DNA of 49,698 nucleotides from DATLGB01 sp038258425 (GCA_038258425.1 JBBSPV010000029.1:1-49698), one strand, 5' to 3'; numbered from the stretch's first letter, positions 1 to 8,829 are shown. Translations and numbers: made by a program. The notes: generated by a model from the sequence alone, not told the origin.

Positions 1-97
1 CCCAGCCCGCCGCCGCACCCCGGCCGCCTCCATCTGCGCCGTCGGGCGACTTCGGGTTCGAAGGATGAGCCGGGCCTCCCGCCCAGCCGTGCGCCGG
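1..97 (-). other. Window edge; possible first codons of a gene downstream of otsA
   Basis: This stretch lies downstream of otsA on the minus strand. An ATG at 33..31 opens a frame that stays open to the window edge (11 codons, beginning M-E-A-A-G-V). An otsB phosphatase gene often follows otsA, but too little sequence is present to name this one. No convincing Shine-Dalgarno sequence is visible. Confidence 0.25.
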
Positions 98-1609
98 TCA
101 GCTCTCGGTCACCTGATTGGCGGCCGGGGCGGCCTCGACGGCCGCCGCGTCCTCCCCGCGGCCCTTGCGCCGGATGTCGGCCACCTGGGAGTCGATCCAG
201 TCGCCCGGATCGCGCGAGACCAGGGTCTCCTTGAGCCCCGACGCCCGCCCCGCCCGCTGCGCGGCGTCCATGGTCAGCGCGGTGTAGAGCGCGTCGGCCA
301 GCTCCTGCACGTCGAACGGGTTGACGGTCAGCGACCACTCGCCGAGCTCCTCGTGGGCACCGGTGTTCTCGGAGAGGATGGAGACGCCGTCGCGCTCGTT
401 GACGAGCGCCGCCTCCTTGGCCACGAGATTCATGCCGTCGAACATCGCGTTGACCATCATCACGTCGTAGTGCTTGTAGGAGGCGACCGCCTCCTCGAGG
501 TCGTCACGGAGCTTGAGGTCGATCGGCATCCAGTCCGGGGTCCCGTGACGGTGGTTGACCACCGCCACCAGCGCCTCGATGCGCTCGAGGTACTCCGCGT
601 ACTCCGGCACGTCCGTGCGGGACGGCATGAGCTGCGCGGTGAACGTGATCCGCTCGCTGAACTCCGGGTGCTGCTCGAGGAAGATGTCGAAGGCGGTGAA
701 GCCGCGCAGGACGTTCTTGGACAGGTCGGCGCGGTCCACGCGCAGGATCGAGTGCTCGCGCCGGCGCTCGAGCAGCGCCGTCTCGAACTCGCGCACCCGG
801 TCGCGGCCGGCGAGCTTGCGCGTGGCCTCGTGGTCGATCGGCAGCGGGTAGGCGCGCACCCACACCTCCCGGTCCTCGAAGAAGACGACGCCGCGGTCCA
901 TGTCGACCTCGAGCCCCATGAGGTCCGTGCAGCACTGAAGGAAGTTTCGCCGGTAGGAGCGAGTGTGGAAGCCGATGATGTCGTTGGCCAGCACGCCGCG
1001 GTAGATCTCGTCGCGGATCGCCGTCGGCAGGACCTTCCAGGCGTCCGACTGCGTCCAAGGGATGTGGATGAAGTGGTGCAGGAACACGTCCGGCCGGGCC
1101 TCGCGGACCATGGCCGGCAGCGTGTAGAAGTGGTAGTCGTGGACCATCACGACGGGCTCGTCCTCGCCCTCGATCTCGTCCAGCACGGCGTCGGCGATGT
1201 CGCGGTTGACGACGTTGTAGCCCTCGTAGAAGGCCTCCACCTCGTGCCGGCGGATGTCCGGTGCGTTGCTCTGATCCCACAGGTAGTGCTGGATGAACCA
1301 CAGCAGCGGGTTGGCCACCACGGAGTAGAAGCGCTCGTAGGCCTCGGGGTCGGAGGCGACGAGCCGCACGTGGTACGTGCCGCCGTCGGGTGCCTCGACC
1401 TCGGCGGGCTTGCCCTCCTGCTCGGCCGCCGCGCGCTCGTCGGCTTCGGACATCGTCGAGGCGATCCAGACCGCGTCGCGGTACGACGCGAGGCCGGTCA
1501 GGGCTGTGACGAGTCCGCCGGTGCCGCGCTTGACCGACCCGTCGTCCTGGTAGGTGACGGGCCCGCGGTTGGAGACGAGGACGAGCGGCTGGGTGGCGTC
1601 TCCGGACAT
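98..1609 (-). CDS. otsA: Alpha,alpha-trehalose-phosphate synthase (GT20)
   Basis: This enzyme makes trehalose-6-phosphate from a nucleotide-diphosphate glucose and glucose-6-phosphate in the cytoplasm. The 503-residue length is normal for a stand-alone GT20 enzyme. The N-terminal VSNRGP segment (12-17) matches the glucose-6-phosphate loop. VHDYH is at 156-160, and a HIPW segment follows near 182. A VDR...SK segment near 289-299 matches the conserved Arg/Lys pair that binds the diphosphate. FDGMNLVAKE at 390-399 is the family's DGMNLVAKE signature for the donor site. The last ~25 residues are Ala/Glu rich and probably disordered. The gene starts 9 bp after the HtrA stop codon, so it is likely co-transcribed with the two-component system and protease and may be part of an osmotic or envelope stress response. 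Family assignment is firm; the stress link is inferred. Confidence 0.95.
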   Translation of the reverse strand: MSGDATQPLVLVSNRGPVTYQDDGSVKRGTGGLVTALTGLASYRDAVWIASTMSEADERAAAEQEGKPAEVEAPDGGTYHVRLVASDPEAYERFYSVVANPLLWFIQHYLWDQSNAPDIRRHEVEAFYEGYNVVNRDIADAVLDEIEGEDEPVVMVHDYHFYTLPAMVREARPDVFLHHFIHIPWTQSDAWKVLPTAIRDEIYRGVLANDIIGFHTRSYRRNFLQCCTDLMGLEVDMDRGVVFFEDREVWVRAYPLPIDHEATRKLAGRDRVREFETALLERRREHSILRVDRADLSKNVLRGFTAFDIFLEQHPEFSERITFTAQLMPSRTDVPEYAEYLERIEALVAVVNHRHGTPDWMPIDLKLRDDLEEAVASYKHYDVMMVNAMFDGMNLVAKEAALVNERDGVSILSENTGAHEELGEWSLTVNPFDVQELADALYTALTMDAAQRAGRASGLKETLVSRDPGDWIDSQVADIRRKGRGEDAAAVEAAPAANQVTES

Positions 1610-1618
1610 GCCCGGAAG

Positions 1619-2830
1619 CTACCCGGAGGGCGGAGGCCCAAGCGGCCTGGCGGTCACCTGCACCGTGACGGTCCGCCGGTCGCGGCCCCGGTAGAAGACG
1701 ACGGGAACCTTGTCGCCGGGCTGGTGGCGGGCGACGGCGGACGCCAGGTCGCTGGGGTCCGTGATCCGCGTGTCGCCGACCTGGACGATGACGTCGCCGC
1801 CCGGGTTGAACTTCGATGCCTGGAACGTCACGGCCTGCTTGCCGCCGCCCTTCAGGCCGGCCTCGTCGCCCGGGCCGCCCGGGGTGACCTCCTGCAGCCA
1901 GGCTCCGGAGTCCACGGGGAGGCCGAAGCGGCGCGCGAGCTGGGGATAGACGTCCTGGGAGGCCACGCCGAGGTAGGCGTAGTCGACCTTTCCGTCGGCC
2001 CGCAACCGGTCCACGGAGCGCCGGGCGAGGTCGATCGGCACCGCGAAGCCGACGCCCTCGCCGCCGCCGCTGGAGGTCTTGATCTGCTGGTTGAGCCCGA
2101 TGACGCGGCCCTTGCCGTCGACGAGCGGGCCGCCGGAGTTGCCGGGGTTGATCGCCGCGTCGGTCTGGATCGCGCCGGCGATGGCAAACGAGGTCAGCGA
2201 CTGCACGTCGCGGTCGACCGCCGAGACGATGCCGACGGAGAGCGACTGCTCCTCGCCGAAGGGCGAGCCCATGGCCGCGACGGGCGAGCCGACGGGCACC
2301 CGGCCGGAGTTGCCGAGCGGCAGCGGGTCGAGCTTCAGGCCGGAGGGGTCGACCTTGAGGAGCGCCACGTCGGCGTTCGGGTCGTAGCCGCGGACCTTCG
2401 CCTCGACGCGGTTGCCGTCGCCGAACTGGACGAACACCTGGCGCGCGGCCTTGATCTTCGTGCCCTCGCCCTGGGTGACGACGTGGGCGTTGGTGACGAT
2501 CTCGCCGCGGGCGTTGAGGACGAAGCCCGAGCCGAGCCCGCCCGCGTTCTCGTCGCCGCCCTTGAGCAGCGCGTCGAGCCCGCCGCCGCCGAAGACGGAG
2601 AGGATGGTGACGACGCCCGGCGCCTCCCTGGCGTAGATGGCCCGGGGATCGAAGGCCCCGGCCTTGCCGATGTCGGTGACGACGTCGTCGGCCGAGCGGG
2701 CCGCCGTGGCCTCGGGTGTCGGCGATGGGGCCTTCGCGTCCTGGCCGGGAGCGCCCGAGCCCGACCCGCCGCAGCCCGCCGGGCCGACCGCCAGCGCGAC
2801 CAGCAGCGCGGTCCACGCCCGCCGGCTCAC
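1619..2830 (-). CDS. HtrA/DegP-like trypsin-type serine protease with PDZ domain, lipoprotein
   Basis: A predicted exported protease of 403 residues. The N-terminus is a lipoprotein signal: basic start, hydrophobic stretch, then V-G-P-A-G-C with the lipid-modified Cys at 20. A Pro/Ala-rich linker follows. The trypsin-like domain carries a complete triad: His116 in TNAHVV, Asp154 in ADVALLKV and Ser232 in NPGNSGGPL. A single PDZ domain fills roughly 290-395, with the YLGV and GGDVI segments expected of DegP/DegS-type proteins. Its start overlaps the histidine kinase stop by 4 bp (ATGA), so the two are translationally coupled. The context suggests an envelope-quality-control protease in the regulon of, or in feedback with, the adjacent two-component system. 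Single-PDZ lipoprotein forms are common in Actinobacteria. Confidence 0.95.
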   Translation of the reverse strand: MSRRAWTALLVALAVGPAGCGGSGSGAPGQDAKAPSPTPEATAARSADDVVTDIGKAGAFDPRAIYAREAPGVVTILSVFGGGGLDALLKGGDENAGGLGSGFVLNARGEIVTNAHVVTQGEGTKIKAARQVFVQFGDGNRVEAKVRGYDPNADVALLKVDPSGLKLDPLPLGNSGRVPVGSPVAAMGSPFGEEQSLSVGIVSAVDRDVQSLTSFAIAGAIQTDAAINPGNSGGPLVDGKGRVIGLNQQIKTSSGGGEGVGFAVPIDLARRSVDRLRADGKVDYAYLGVASQDVYPQLARRFGLPVDSGAWLQEVTPGGPGDEAGLKGGGKQAVTFQASKFNPGGDVIVQVGDTRITDPSDLASAVARHQPGDKVPVVFYRGRDRRTVTVQVTARPLGPPPSG

Positions 2831-4227
2831 GCCGGGAGCTCCAGCGTGAAGGTCGTCGCTCCCGGCCGGGAGGCGACGGACAGCCGCCCGCCCATGTGGC
2901 CGGCGAGCTCCGACGCGATCGCCAGGCCGAGCCCGGCGCCCTGGGCCTCGTCGTTGTGCGTGTAGAAGGGCTCGAAGATGTGCGGCATGGTGGCTCGGTG
3001 GATGCCCGCGCCGGCGTCGGTGACGCCGACGCGCACCGTCCCGTCGTGGCGCTCGGCGCCGACGCGGATCGCGGTGCCCTGCGCGGTGTGGACGAGGGCG
3101 TTGTCCATGAGGATACGGAGCACCTGGGCTACGCGCTCAGGGTCGCACTCGACCTCCACGGCGTCGCGGGGCACGCGGACGTCGATGCAGGACCCGTGGC
3201 CGGCCAGCCGGGGCCCGAGCTCGGCGGCGACCTCGCGGGCGAGTGCGCCGAGGTCCGTCGGCTCCGTGCGCAACTCGAGCGCGCCGGCCTCCATGCGCGA
3301 GAGGTCCAGCAGCTCGGTCGTGAGCTTGCGCAGGCGGTCCACCTGGCCGCGCACCTGCTCGACGAAGTGGCGGCGCGTCGCCTCGTCGAGCTCCTCGTCG
3401 GCCAGCAGCTCGAGGAACCCACCGAGGCTGAAGACCGGCGTACGCAGCTCGTGCGAGGCCGTGGCGATGAACTGCGCCCGGGCCTGCTGGAGCTGGGCGA
3501 GTTGGCGCTGCATGTCGGCGAAGGCGGCGGCGAGGCGTCCGAGCTCATCCTCGGAGTCGACGTCGACGCGGCCGGAGAAGTCGCCCGCCGCGACCTTGCG
3601 GGCCGCGCCCTCGAGCCGGCGCACGCGCTGGGAGAGCGCGCGGGCGACGAGGGAGCCGGCGGCGAGCGCGACGGCGAGGGCGATCGCGCCCCAGATGAGC
3701 ATCCGCCGGCGGATCAGCGCGACGTTGGCATCCACGGCGCCGAGGTCGTCCGTGAACACCGCGATGCGCGCGACGTCGGAGCCGTCGAAGAGCGGCACCG
3801 CCACCTCCGCGACCCGCCCACGGTCGCTCGGCTCGGTCCCGCGAGCCGTCCGCCGTGAGCGCCCGGCCGCCTCCGCGAAGGTCAGCTCGGCGCCGGGAGG
3901 ACCCATGCCCGGCTGGGAGTCGACGCCGAGGCTCAGTCCCTGCCCCTGGGTGCCCGAGGCGACGTCGAGCAGCGTCACCCGGGCGCCCGTGCGGACGGCG
4001 GCGCGCCGCACCCGGGCTCGGACCTGCTCCTGGGGCACGTCGCCGGTGACCGTCTCCGCCAGGGGCGCGATCTGGCCGCGGGCGCGCTCCTGCAGGCCGT
4101 CCAGCGCCTGCTCGCGCAGTTGGCCCTCCAGCGGCGGGACGACGGCGAGGTAGACGACCGTGATCGCGCCGAGCACGATCAGGCCGAGGATGACGGTCAG
4201 CCGCGTGCGCAGGGAGCGCAGCCGCAC
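2827..4227 (-). CDS. Two-component sensor histidine kinase (HAMP-HisKA-HATPase)
   Basis: A membrane sensor kinase of 466 residues. The first membrane segment is at about 10-30, an extracytoplasmic sensor region spans about 31-172, and the second membrane segment is at about 174-197. A HAMP linker (about 198-250) precedes the HisKA helix, where His259 lies in ASHELRTP. The HATPase_c domain follows, with an N-box-like D-N-A segment, a D-A-G-A-G-I G1 box and a G-L-G-L-A-I G2 box near the end. It is encoded 9 bp downstream of its partner response regulator and overlaps the htrA-like gene by 4 bp. The arrangement regulator-kinase-HtrA resembles envelope-stress systems of Actinobacteria such as MprAB-PepD. 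The actual signal cannot be read from the sequence. Confidence 0.95.
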   Translation of the reverse strand: MRLRSLRTRLTVILGLIVLGAITVVYLAVVPPLEGQLREQALDGLQERARGQIAPLAETVTGDVPQEQVRARVRRAAVRTGARVTLLDVASGTQGQGLSLGVDSQPGMGPPGAELTFAEAAGRSRRTARGTEPSDRGRVAEVAVPLFDGSDVARIAVFTDDLGAVDANVALIRRRMLIWGAIALAVALAAGSLVARALSQRVRRLEGAARKVAAGDFSGRVDVDSEDELGRLAAAFADMQRQLAQLQQARAQFIATASHELRTPVFSLGGFLELLADEELDEATRRHFVEQVRGQVDRLRKLTTELLDLSRMEAGALELRTEPTDLGALAREVAAELGPRLAGHGSCIDVRVPRDAVEVECDPERVAQVLRILMDNALVHTAQGTAIRVGAERHDGTVRVGVTDAGAGIHRATMPHIFEPFYTHNDEAQGAGLGLAIASELAGHMGGRLSVASRPGATTFTLELPA

Positions 4228-4236
4228 GGCCGGTGC

Positions 4237-4953
4237 CTACGCCACGTCGCGGAAGCGGTAGCCGACCCCGCGCACGGTGAACAGGTACTCCGGATCCTTG
4301 GCGTCCGTCTCGAGCTTCTCGCGCAGGTGGCGGATGTGCACGTCGACCGTCCGCGGGTCGCGGTAGGCGGAGTCGCCCCACACGCGCGTGAGCAGCATGT
4401 CGCGGGTGAACACTCGGCCCGGGCTGCGGGCGAGGGCCGAGAGGATCTCGAACTCCACGTAGGTCACCGTGACCGCCTCACCGCGAACCTCGACCGCCCG
4501 CTTGACGGGATCGATGCGCAGGTCCAGCGCCTCGACGGGCGTCTCGTCCGCGAGATCGGTGCGGGCGAGCGCCGACCGCCGCAGCGCCGCCTTGACCCGA
4601 GAGCGGAATTCGCGGACGGAGAACGGCTTGGTGATGTAGTCGTCGGCCCCGAGTTCGAGGCCGAGCACCTTGTCGCCCTCGTCGGCGCGGGCGGTGAGCA
4701 TGATGATCGGCACCGTCTTGCCGTTGCCCGTCTGGGTCCGCAGGCGCCGGCACACCTCGAGGCCGTCCATCTTGGGCAGCATGAGGTCGAGCACCACGAG
4801 GTCGAAGTGCTGCTCGGCGAAGCGGGCGAGCGCCTCGCGGCCGTCGGCCACGATGACGACGCCGTAGCCGTCGCGCTGCAGCGGGAACGACAGCAGCGTC
4901 TGGATGGGCTGCTCGTCGTCGACCAGCAGGATGCTCGGGGGGCGTTCGGACAC
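4237..4953 (-). CDS. OmpR/PhoB-family response regulator
   Basis: This is the transcription factor partner of the adjacent kinase. The receiver domain (about 7-120) has the acidic pair Asp12/Asp13, the phospho-acceptor Asp56 in LVVLDLMLP, and the conserved Lys in the TKPF motif near 108-111. The winged-helix DNA-binding domain occupies about 138-236 and ends in the family-typical VRGVGYRF segment. Length 238 is standard. The start is GTG, and it is the first gene of the minus-strand operon. Upstream on the minus strand a TAAAGT hexamer (4976..4971) could serve as the -10 element, giving a short leader. The M28-like gene diverges from the other side of the 59-bp intergenic gap. Confidence 0.95.
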   Translation of the reverse strand: MSERPPSILLVDDEQPIQTLLSFPLQRDGYGVVIVADGREALARFAEQHFDLVVLDLMLPKMDGLEVCRRLRTQTGNGKTVPIIMLTARADEGDKVLGLELGADDYITKPFSVREFRSRVKAALRRSALARTDLADETPVEALDLRIDPVKRAVEVRGEAVTVTYVEFEILSALARSPGRVFTRDMLLTRVWGDSAYRDPRTVDVHIRHLREKLETDAKDPEYLFTVRGVGYRFRDVA

Positions 4954-4999
4954 GGTGATGGGTGCGTTGCACTTTACGGGGGTGGGTGAGCCTCTCGCC

Positions 5000-5005
5000 T
5001 AGGTT
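5000..5005 (+). promoter_or_regulatory. Predicted -10 hexamer TAGGTT for leaderless M28-like gene
   Basis: The hexamer ends 7 nt before the GTG at 5013, and no Shine-Dalgarno sequence lies between them. The same spacing recurs at many first genes in this window, which supports leaderless transcription here. Confidence 0.5.
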
Positions 5006-5012
5006 TGGGGGC

Positions 5013-6830
5013 GTGCTGGACCACCGGCTCTACCGGGCGGCGTTCATCCCGTCCCTGCTGGCGCTGTTCGTCGTCGCCTTCTCGCTCGTGGACCGCCCCG
5101 CGCCCCGGACGACCCGGCTGGCCCCCCTGGCCTTCGATCCCGCCCGCGCGTTCGGGATGGGCGAGCGGCCGGCGCGCAACTCGCTGCGCGAGCTCGCCCG
5201 GTCCTTCCCGCGCCGTCGCCCCGGCTCGGTGGGCGACCGCCGGCTCGCCGGGCGCGTCGCGCGGGCCTTCACGGCCTCCGGCTTCGCCGCCGCGGAGGAC
5301 GTGCGCCGGACCGCGCAGGAGTCCGACACCGTCGACGGCCGCCGGGACCTCGAGCAGGTCGTGGCCGTGCGCCAGGGTCTCTCCGGGCGCTCCATCGTCG
5401 TGATCGCCCACCGAGACGCGCTCACCGCGCCGGCCACCGCCGAGCTGTCGGGTACCGCGGCGCTGCTCGAGCTCGCCCGGCTGTTCGGCGGCCGTGACCT
5501 GCGCAAGACCATCGTGCTCGCCTCCGTCTCGGGCGGCACGGGCGGCTTCGCGGGGGCCCGCGCGGCGGCGCGGGCGGCGCCGGGGCCCGTCGACGGCGTC
5601 TTCGTGCTCGGCGACGTGGCCGGGACCGCGTCGCGCCGGCCCTTCGTGGTGCCGTGGTCCGACGGCCGGGCGCCGGCGCCGATCGCCATGGTCCGCACCA
5701 CCCAGGCCGGGCTTCGCCAGGAGCTCGGCACGGATCCCGGCGGGACGCGGGCGCCGGGACAGTGGCTGCGCCGGGCCGTGCCGTTGACGCTCTCCGAGCA
5801 GGGACCGGTCGGCGGCGAGGGCCCGCCGGCGGTGCTCGTCTCCGCCGCCGGGGAGCGCCGGCCGGCCCCGGATGAGCCCGTCAGCCGCGGGCGGATGGAG
5901 CGCTTCGGCCGCGGCGTCCTGCGGACGCTCACCGCGACGCTCGAGGCCGGTGGCGCGGGCCGCATCCAGTCCGCGACGTTCACGGGCACGTCGGGGATCG
6001 TGACCATGCGGCGCCTGGTCCCGGACTGGGCCGTGCGGCTGCTCGTCGCGGCGCTGATCCTCCCCGCGCTGCTCGCCGCGCTCGACGGGTTCTTCCGCGT
6101 CCGCCGCCGAGGGGTGCCGATGGGCCGCTGGCTGCTGTGGGTCGGAGCCTTCGGTGTGCCACTGGTCGCCGCGTGGGCCTGGGCGCGCGGGCTCGACCTC
6201 ACCCGGGTCGTGGTGGCGCTGCCCGCGCCCGCGGCGGGCGGCGCCGTGCCGCTGCGCGCCGCCGGCTGGGTCGCCCTGGCCAGCGCGCTGCTCGTCGCGG
6301 TGCTCGGCGCCCTGTGGGTGCGTGGGCAGCACGCCCGCGGCAACGCGCTCGAGCAGCTCGGCGACGGTGGGGCCGCGGCCGCCGCCGGCCTCGCCCTCGC
6401 CGTTACGACCGGCGCCGTGTGGGTGGGCAATCCGTACGCTGCGACTGTGCTGTTGCCCGCCACGCACGTGTGGCTGCTGCTCGCGGCGCCGGAGAGCCGG
6501 CTGCGCAGGTGGCGAGGCTGGCTCGCCTGGGCGGTTGGGCTCGTCCTGCCGCTGCTCGTGGTGGCCGGCTTCGTCCGGGCGTGGGGGCTCGGCCCGGTCG
6601 AGGGGATCTGGACGGGGTTCGGACTCGTCGCCGGCGGCGTGCTGGGCGTCGGCACCCTGCTCGTGCTCGGCGTCCTCGCGGCGACCGGTCTGACGACGGC
6701 GAGGCTGCTGGCCAGGCGCGAGCGGACGCAACGCGACGCACCCGAGCCACCCCGCCTGCGCACGCGCGGGCCGGGCTCCTACGCCGGCCCGGGGTCCCTC
6801 GGCGGCACCGAGTCCGCCCTGCGCCGATGA
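5013..6830 (+). CDS. M28-like (aminopeptidase-fold) multi-pass membrane protein
   Basis: A 605-residue membrane protein. A hydrophobic N-terminal segment (about 8-25) is followed by an extracytoplasmic domain with the alpha/beta layout of M28 peptidases: an IVVIAHRD strand, an L-S-G-T-A-A-L-L-E-L helix and a KTIVLASVSGG strand. In true M28 enzymes these positions carry the zinc ligands HxD and DNxSG. Here the second site reads A-E-L-S-G-T, so Asp-Asn is missing and catalysis is doubtful. The C-terminal half has about six hydrophobic segments. I chose GTG 5013 over the in-frame ATG at 4962 because the latter sits 9 bp from the divergent regulator gene and would add a non-conserved leader containing the predicted -10 element. 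The stop overlaps the sortase start (ATGA), so they form an operon. It may act on or near surface proteins; function is unproven. Confidence 0.75.
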   Translation: MLDHRLYRAAFIPSLLALFVVAFSLVDRPAPRTTRLAPLAFDPARAFGMGERPARNSLRELARSFPRRRPGSVGDRRLAGRVARAFTASGFAAAEDVRRTAQESDTVDGRRDLEQVVAVRQGLSGRSIVVIAHRDALTAPATAELSGTAALLELARLFGGRDLRKTIVLASVSGGTGGFAGARAAARAAPGPVDGVFVLGDVAGTASRRPFVVPWSDGRAPAPIAMVRTTQAGLRQELGTDPGGTRAPGQWLRRAVPLTLSEQGPVGGEGPPAVLVSAAGERRPAPDEPVSRGRMERFGRGVLRTLTATLEAGGAGRIQSATFTGTSGIVTMRRLVPDWAVRLLVAALILPALLAALDGFFRVRRRGVPMGRWLLWVGAFGVPLVAAWAWARGLDLTRVVVALPAPAAGGAVPLRAAGWVALASALLVAVLGALWVRGQHARGNALEQLGDGGAAAAAGLALAVTTGAVWVGNPYAATVLLPATHVWLLLAAPESRLRRWRGWLAWAVGLVLPLLVVAGFVRAWGLGPVEGIWTGFGLVAGGVLGVGTLLVLGVLAATGLTTARLLARRERTQRDAPEPPRLRTRGPGSYAGPGSLGGTESALRR

Positions 6831-7573
6831 TCCGCCGCGGCCTGCGCGCGCTCGGGACGGTCATGATCGTCGCCGGCGCGCTCCTGCTCGTCGACGCCGG
6901 CCTCACGCTCCTGTGGCAGGAGCCGATCTCCGCGCTCTACGCGCGCCTGCAGCAGGGCGACCTCGACACGCGGCTGGACGAGCTGGACGCCCGCCGGCCG
7001 ACCCCGCTCGAGCGCCGGGCGCTCGGCGTCCTGCCGGACGACCGGGCGCGCATCGCCTTCGCCGCACGGGCGCTCGCGCGGCGTGTGGAGCCCGGGGAGC
7101 CCGTCGGGCGGATCGAGATCCCGCGCATCGGCCTCTCCCGGGTCGTCGTCCAGGGCACGGGGACCTCCGACCTGCGCAAGGGCCCCGGTCACTACCCGCG
7201 CACCCCGCTGCCCGGAGCGCCGGGGACGGTCGGGATCGCCGGGCACCGGACGACCTACGGCGCGCCCTTTCGCCACGTGGACCGGCTGCGGGCGGGCGAT
7301 CGCATCGTCGTGCGCACGCCCTACGCGCGCATCGTCTACGTCGTGCAACGCCTGCGGATCGTCCCGCCCACGGCGACGTGGGTCGTCGCCCGCCGCCGCT
7401 ACGACCGGCTCGTCCTGACCGCCTGCCACCCGCTGTACTCCGCGGCGAAGCGCATCGTCGTGTTCGCCCGGCGCGCTCAGGCGCGCCCGGCCGGCGCGTT
7501 GCGCCGCGCGCTCGCAAACGGGGTCCAGACCCGATCATCGGGCGGCGCCGATAGGCCGAAGCAGACCTCGTGA
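6827..7573 (+). CDS. Sortase (class E/D-type)
   Basis: A membrane-anchored transpeptidase of 248 residues that cleaves a C-terminal sorting motif and attaches surface proteins to the cell wall or to each other. A single N-terminal membrane anchor is at about 10-30. The sortase domain covers about 90-215 with the full catalytic set: His140 in GIAGHRTTY, Cys200 in LTACHP and Arg209 in SAAKR. The Y-rich 'TTYGAPF' segment after the His is typical of actinobacterial class E enzymes. Its start overlaps the upstream membrane protein stop by 4 bp, and its own stop overlaps the next small gene (GTGA). No sortase substrate with an LPXTG-like tail is visible in the window. Confidence 0.92.
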   Translation: MIRRGLRALGTVMIVAGALLLVDAGLTLLWQEPISALYARLQQGDLDTRLDELDARRPTPLERRALGVLPDDRARIAFAARALARRVEPGEPVGRIEIPRIGLSRVVVQGTGTSDLRKGPGHYPRTPLPGAPGTVGIAGHRTTYGAPFRHVDRLRAGDRIVVRTPYARIVYVVQRLRIVPPTATWVVARRRYDRLVLTACHPLYSAAKRIVVFARRAQARPAGALRRALANGVQTRSSGGADRPKQTS

Positions 7574-7815
7574 TGACCACCATGCACAAGCAGGACGCCA
7601 CGGACACCGGCCGGGAGGGGCGCTTCGCCCGCACCCGCACCGCCGAGGCCCGGCCGTCCGCTGGCAGCGCTGCCGAGGCGAGCCATCTGGAGCTGGTCCA
7701 GGCGGCCGTGAGGCGCCGCGCCTACGAGGTCGACGCCGACCGGGTCGCCGCCGCCCTCGTCCGGCGCCTGGTCGACGGCCGGTCGCTCGGCTGTACGCCC
7801 GTCGCCGCGCACTGA
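7570..7815 (+). CDS. Small FlgM-like (anti-sigma-28 type) protein
   Basis: An 81-residue protein translated from GTG overlapping the sortase stop (GTGA); an ATG follows as the second codon. The N-terminal half is polar and low complexity, likely disordered. The C-terminal part (about 42-68) has an amphipathic helix, then Y-E-V-D-A-D-R-V-A, then a second helix. This resembles the conserved C-terminal sigma-28 binding motif of FlgM (YxVDxxxVA followed by a helix). FlgM proteins hold the flagellar sigma factor inactive. There are no flagellar genes nearby, so the assignment rests only on this motif. It could be an unrelated small helical protein. Confidence 0.5.
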   Translation: MMTTMHKQDATDTGREGRFARTRTAEARPSAGSAAEASHLELVQAAVRRRAYEVDADRVAAALVRRLVDGRSLGCTPVAAH

Positions 7816-7859
7816 GCCTCCGGACGGCGCCGGCCGCACCCTGAGCCGCCGCCAGGCGC

Positions 7860-8813
7860 TCACCAGGCGTGTTCGTGGCCGCGCCATCCGGCCGCCGCGG
7901 AGCCGGCACCGACGAGCTCGAGTCCGGCAGGCCCGTCCTCCACGGCACCGATCCAGCGCAGTCCGGCGGCCGCGGCCGCCTCGACGCCCGCGGCGGGGAC
8001 GCAGGCCAGAAGCTCGTAGTCCTCGCCGCCCGCCACGACGAGTCGCATCGGGTCCTCGCCCAGCGCGGCCGCCGCCTCGGCCACACCGGCGGCGACGGGC
8101 AGCCGCCCGGCGTCCACGACGAGCCGGACGCCCGAGGCGGCGGCGACGTGCCGCGCGTCCGTGGCCAGGCCGTCTGAGAGGTCGATCATCGCGCTCGCGC
8201 CCGCCCGCGCGAGGGCCCGGCCGGCTGCGAGCTGCGGCCGCGGCCGCAGATGGCGTGCGACGAGCGTCTCGTGGCCCGCGGCGCCGCGATCGAGCGCGAG
8301 CAGGCCGGCGGCACTGGCGCCGAGCCCACCCGTGACGCCGACGCGGTCGCCCGGCCGGGCACCGTCGCGGCCGACGACCTCGCCGGGCGAGGCGGCCCAG
8401 CCCGTGACCGTCACCGCGACGGTCAGCGCCGGGCCGCGGGCGAGGTCGCCGCCGGCGAGCGTCACGCCGCACGCCGCCGCCAGCGCCTCCGCGCCCGCGT
8501 GCAGCTCGACCACCGCGGCCTCGCCGAAGCGGTCCGGGACGACGACGGCGAGGTAGGCCTCGCCGGCCTCGGCGCCCATGGCGGCGACGTCGGAGAGCGC
8601 CCCGGCCAGCGCCCGCCAGCCGACGTCGGCGGGTGAGGCCCGGTCGAGCCGGAAGTGCGTGCCGTCGACCATGACGTCGACGGACTGCACCGCCGCGCCC
8701 GCACCGTCCGTGCGCACGACGGCGCAGTCGTCCCCCAGCCCGCGCACGACGCGCGAGCCCTCCCGGCGTCCGAGGGCGCCGCGGATCGCCTCGATCAGCG
8801 CGAGCTCGCCCAC
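7860..8813 (-). CDS. thiL: Thiamine-monophosphate kinase
   Basis: This ATP-dependent enzyme phosphorylates thiamine monophosphate to thiamine pyrophosphate, the last step of the pathway. The 317-residue protein carries an early GLGDDCAVV segment, VDVMVDGTHFR, the A-L-S-D-V-A-A-M-G-A segment that binds Mg-ATP, LAGGDL, IDLSDGL and the late AGGEDYELL, all in the usual ThiL order. I place the start at GTG 8813 (GELALI follows, matching the GEFxLI opening of the family). The in-frame ATG at 8891 would add 26 Arg-rich residues encoded by the tandem repeat upstream. It is transcribed away from the repeat and the PBP gene. It may have its own promoter, but none is obvious. Confidence 0.93.
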   Translation of the reverse strand: MGELALIEAIRGALGRREGSRVVRGLGDDCAVVRTDGAGAAVQSVDVMVDGTHFRLDRASPADVGWRALAGALSDVAAMGAEAGEAYLAVVVPDRFGEAAVVELHAGAEALAAACGVTLAGGDLARGPALTVAVTVTGWAASPGEVVGRDGARPGDRVGVTGGLGASAAGLLALDRGAAGHETLVARHLRPRPQLAAGRALARAGASAMIDLSDGLATDARHVAAASGVRLVVDAGRLPVAAGVAEAAAALGEDPMRLVVAGGEDYELLACVPAAGVEAAAAAGLRWIGAVEDGPAGLELVGAGSAAAGWRGHEHAW

Positions 8814-8829
8814 GGCGCGGCGCTCGATC

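Noticed and set aside
65..2965. Very long plus-strand open frame opposite otsA, htrA and the kinase
   Set aside because: It is the antisense shadow of three well-supported minus-strand genes. It has the Arg/Gly/Val/Asp-rich composition typical of shadows in very GC-rich DNA and no recognisable domain.
4962..5012. ATG 4962 as start of the M28-like protein
   Set aside because: It would place the start 9 bp from the divergent regulator gene, add 17 residues without membrane or domain features, and translate through the predicted -10 hexamer.
7860..8813. TPP riboswitch upstream of thiL
   Set aside because: The upstream region is the tandem repeat. The CTGAGA and ACCTGA motifs of the TPP aptamer are absent.
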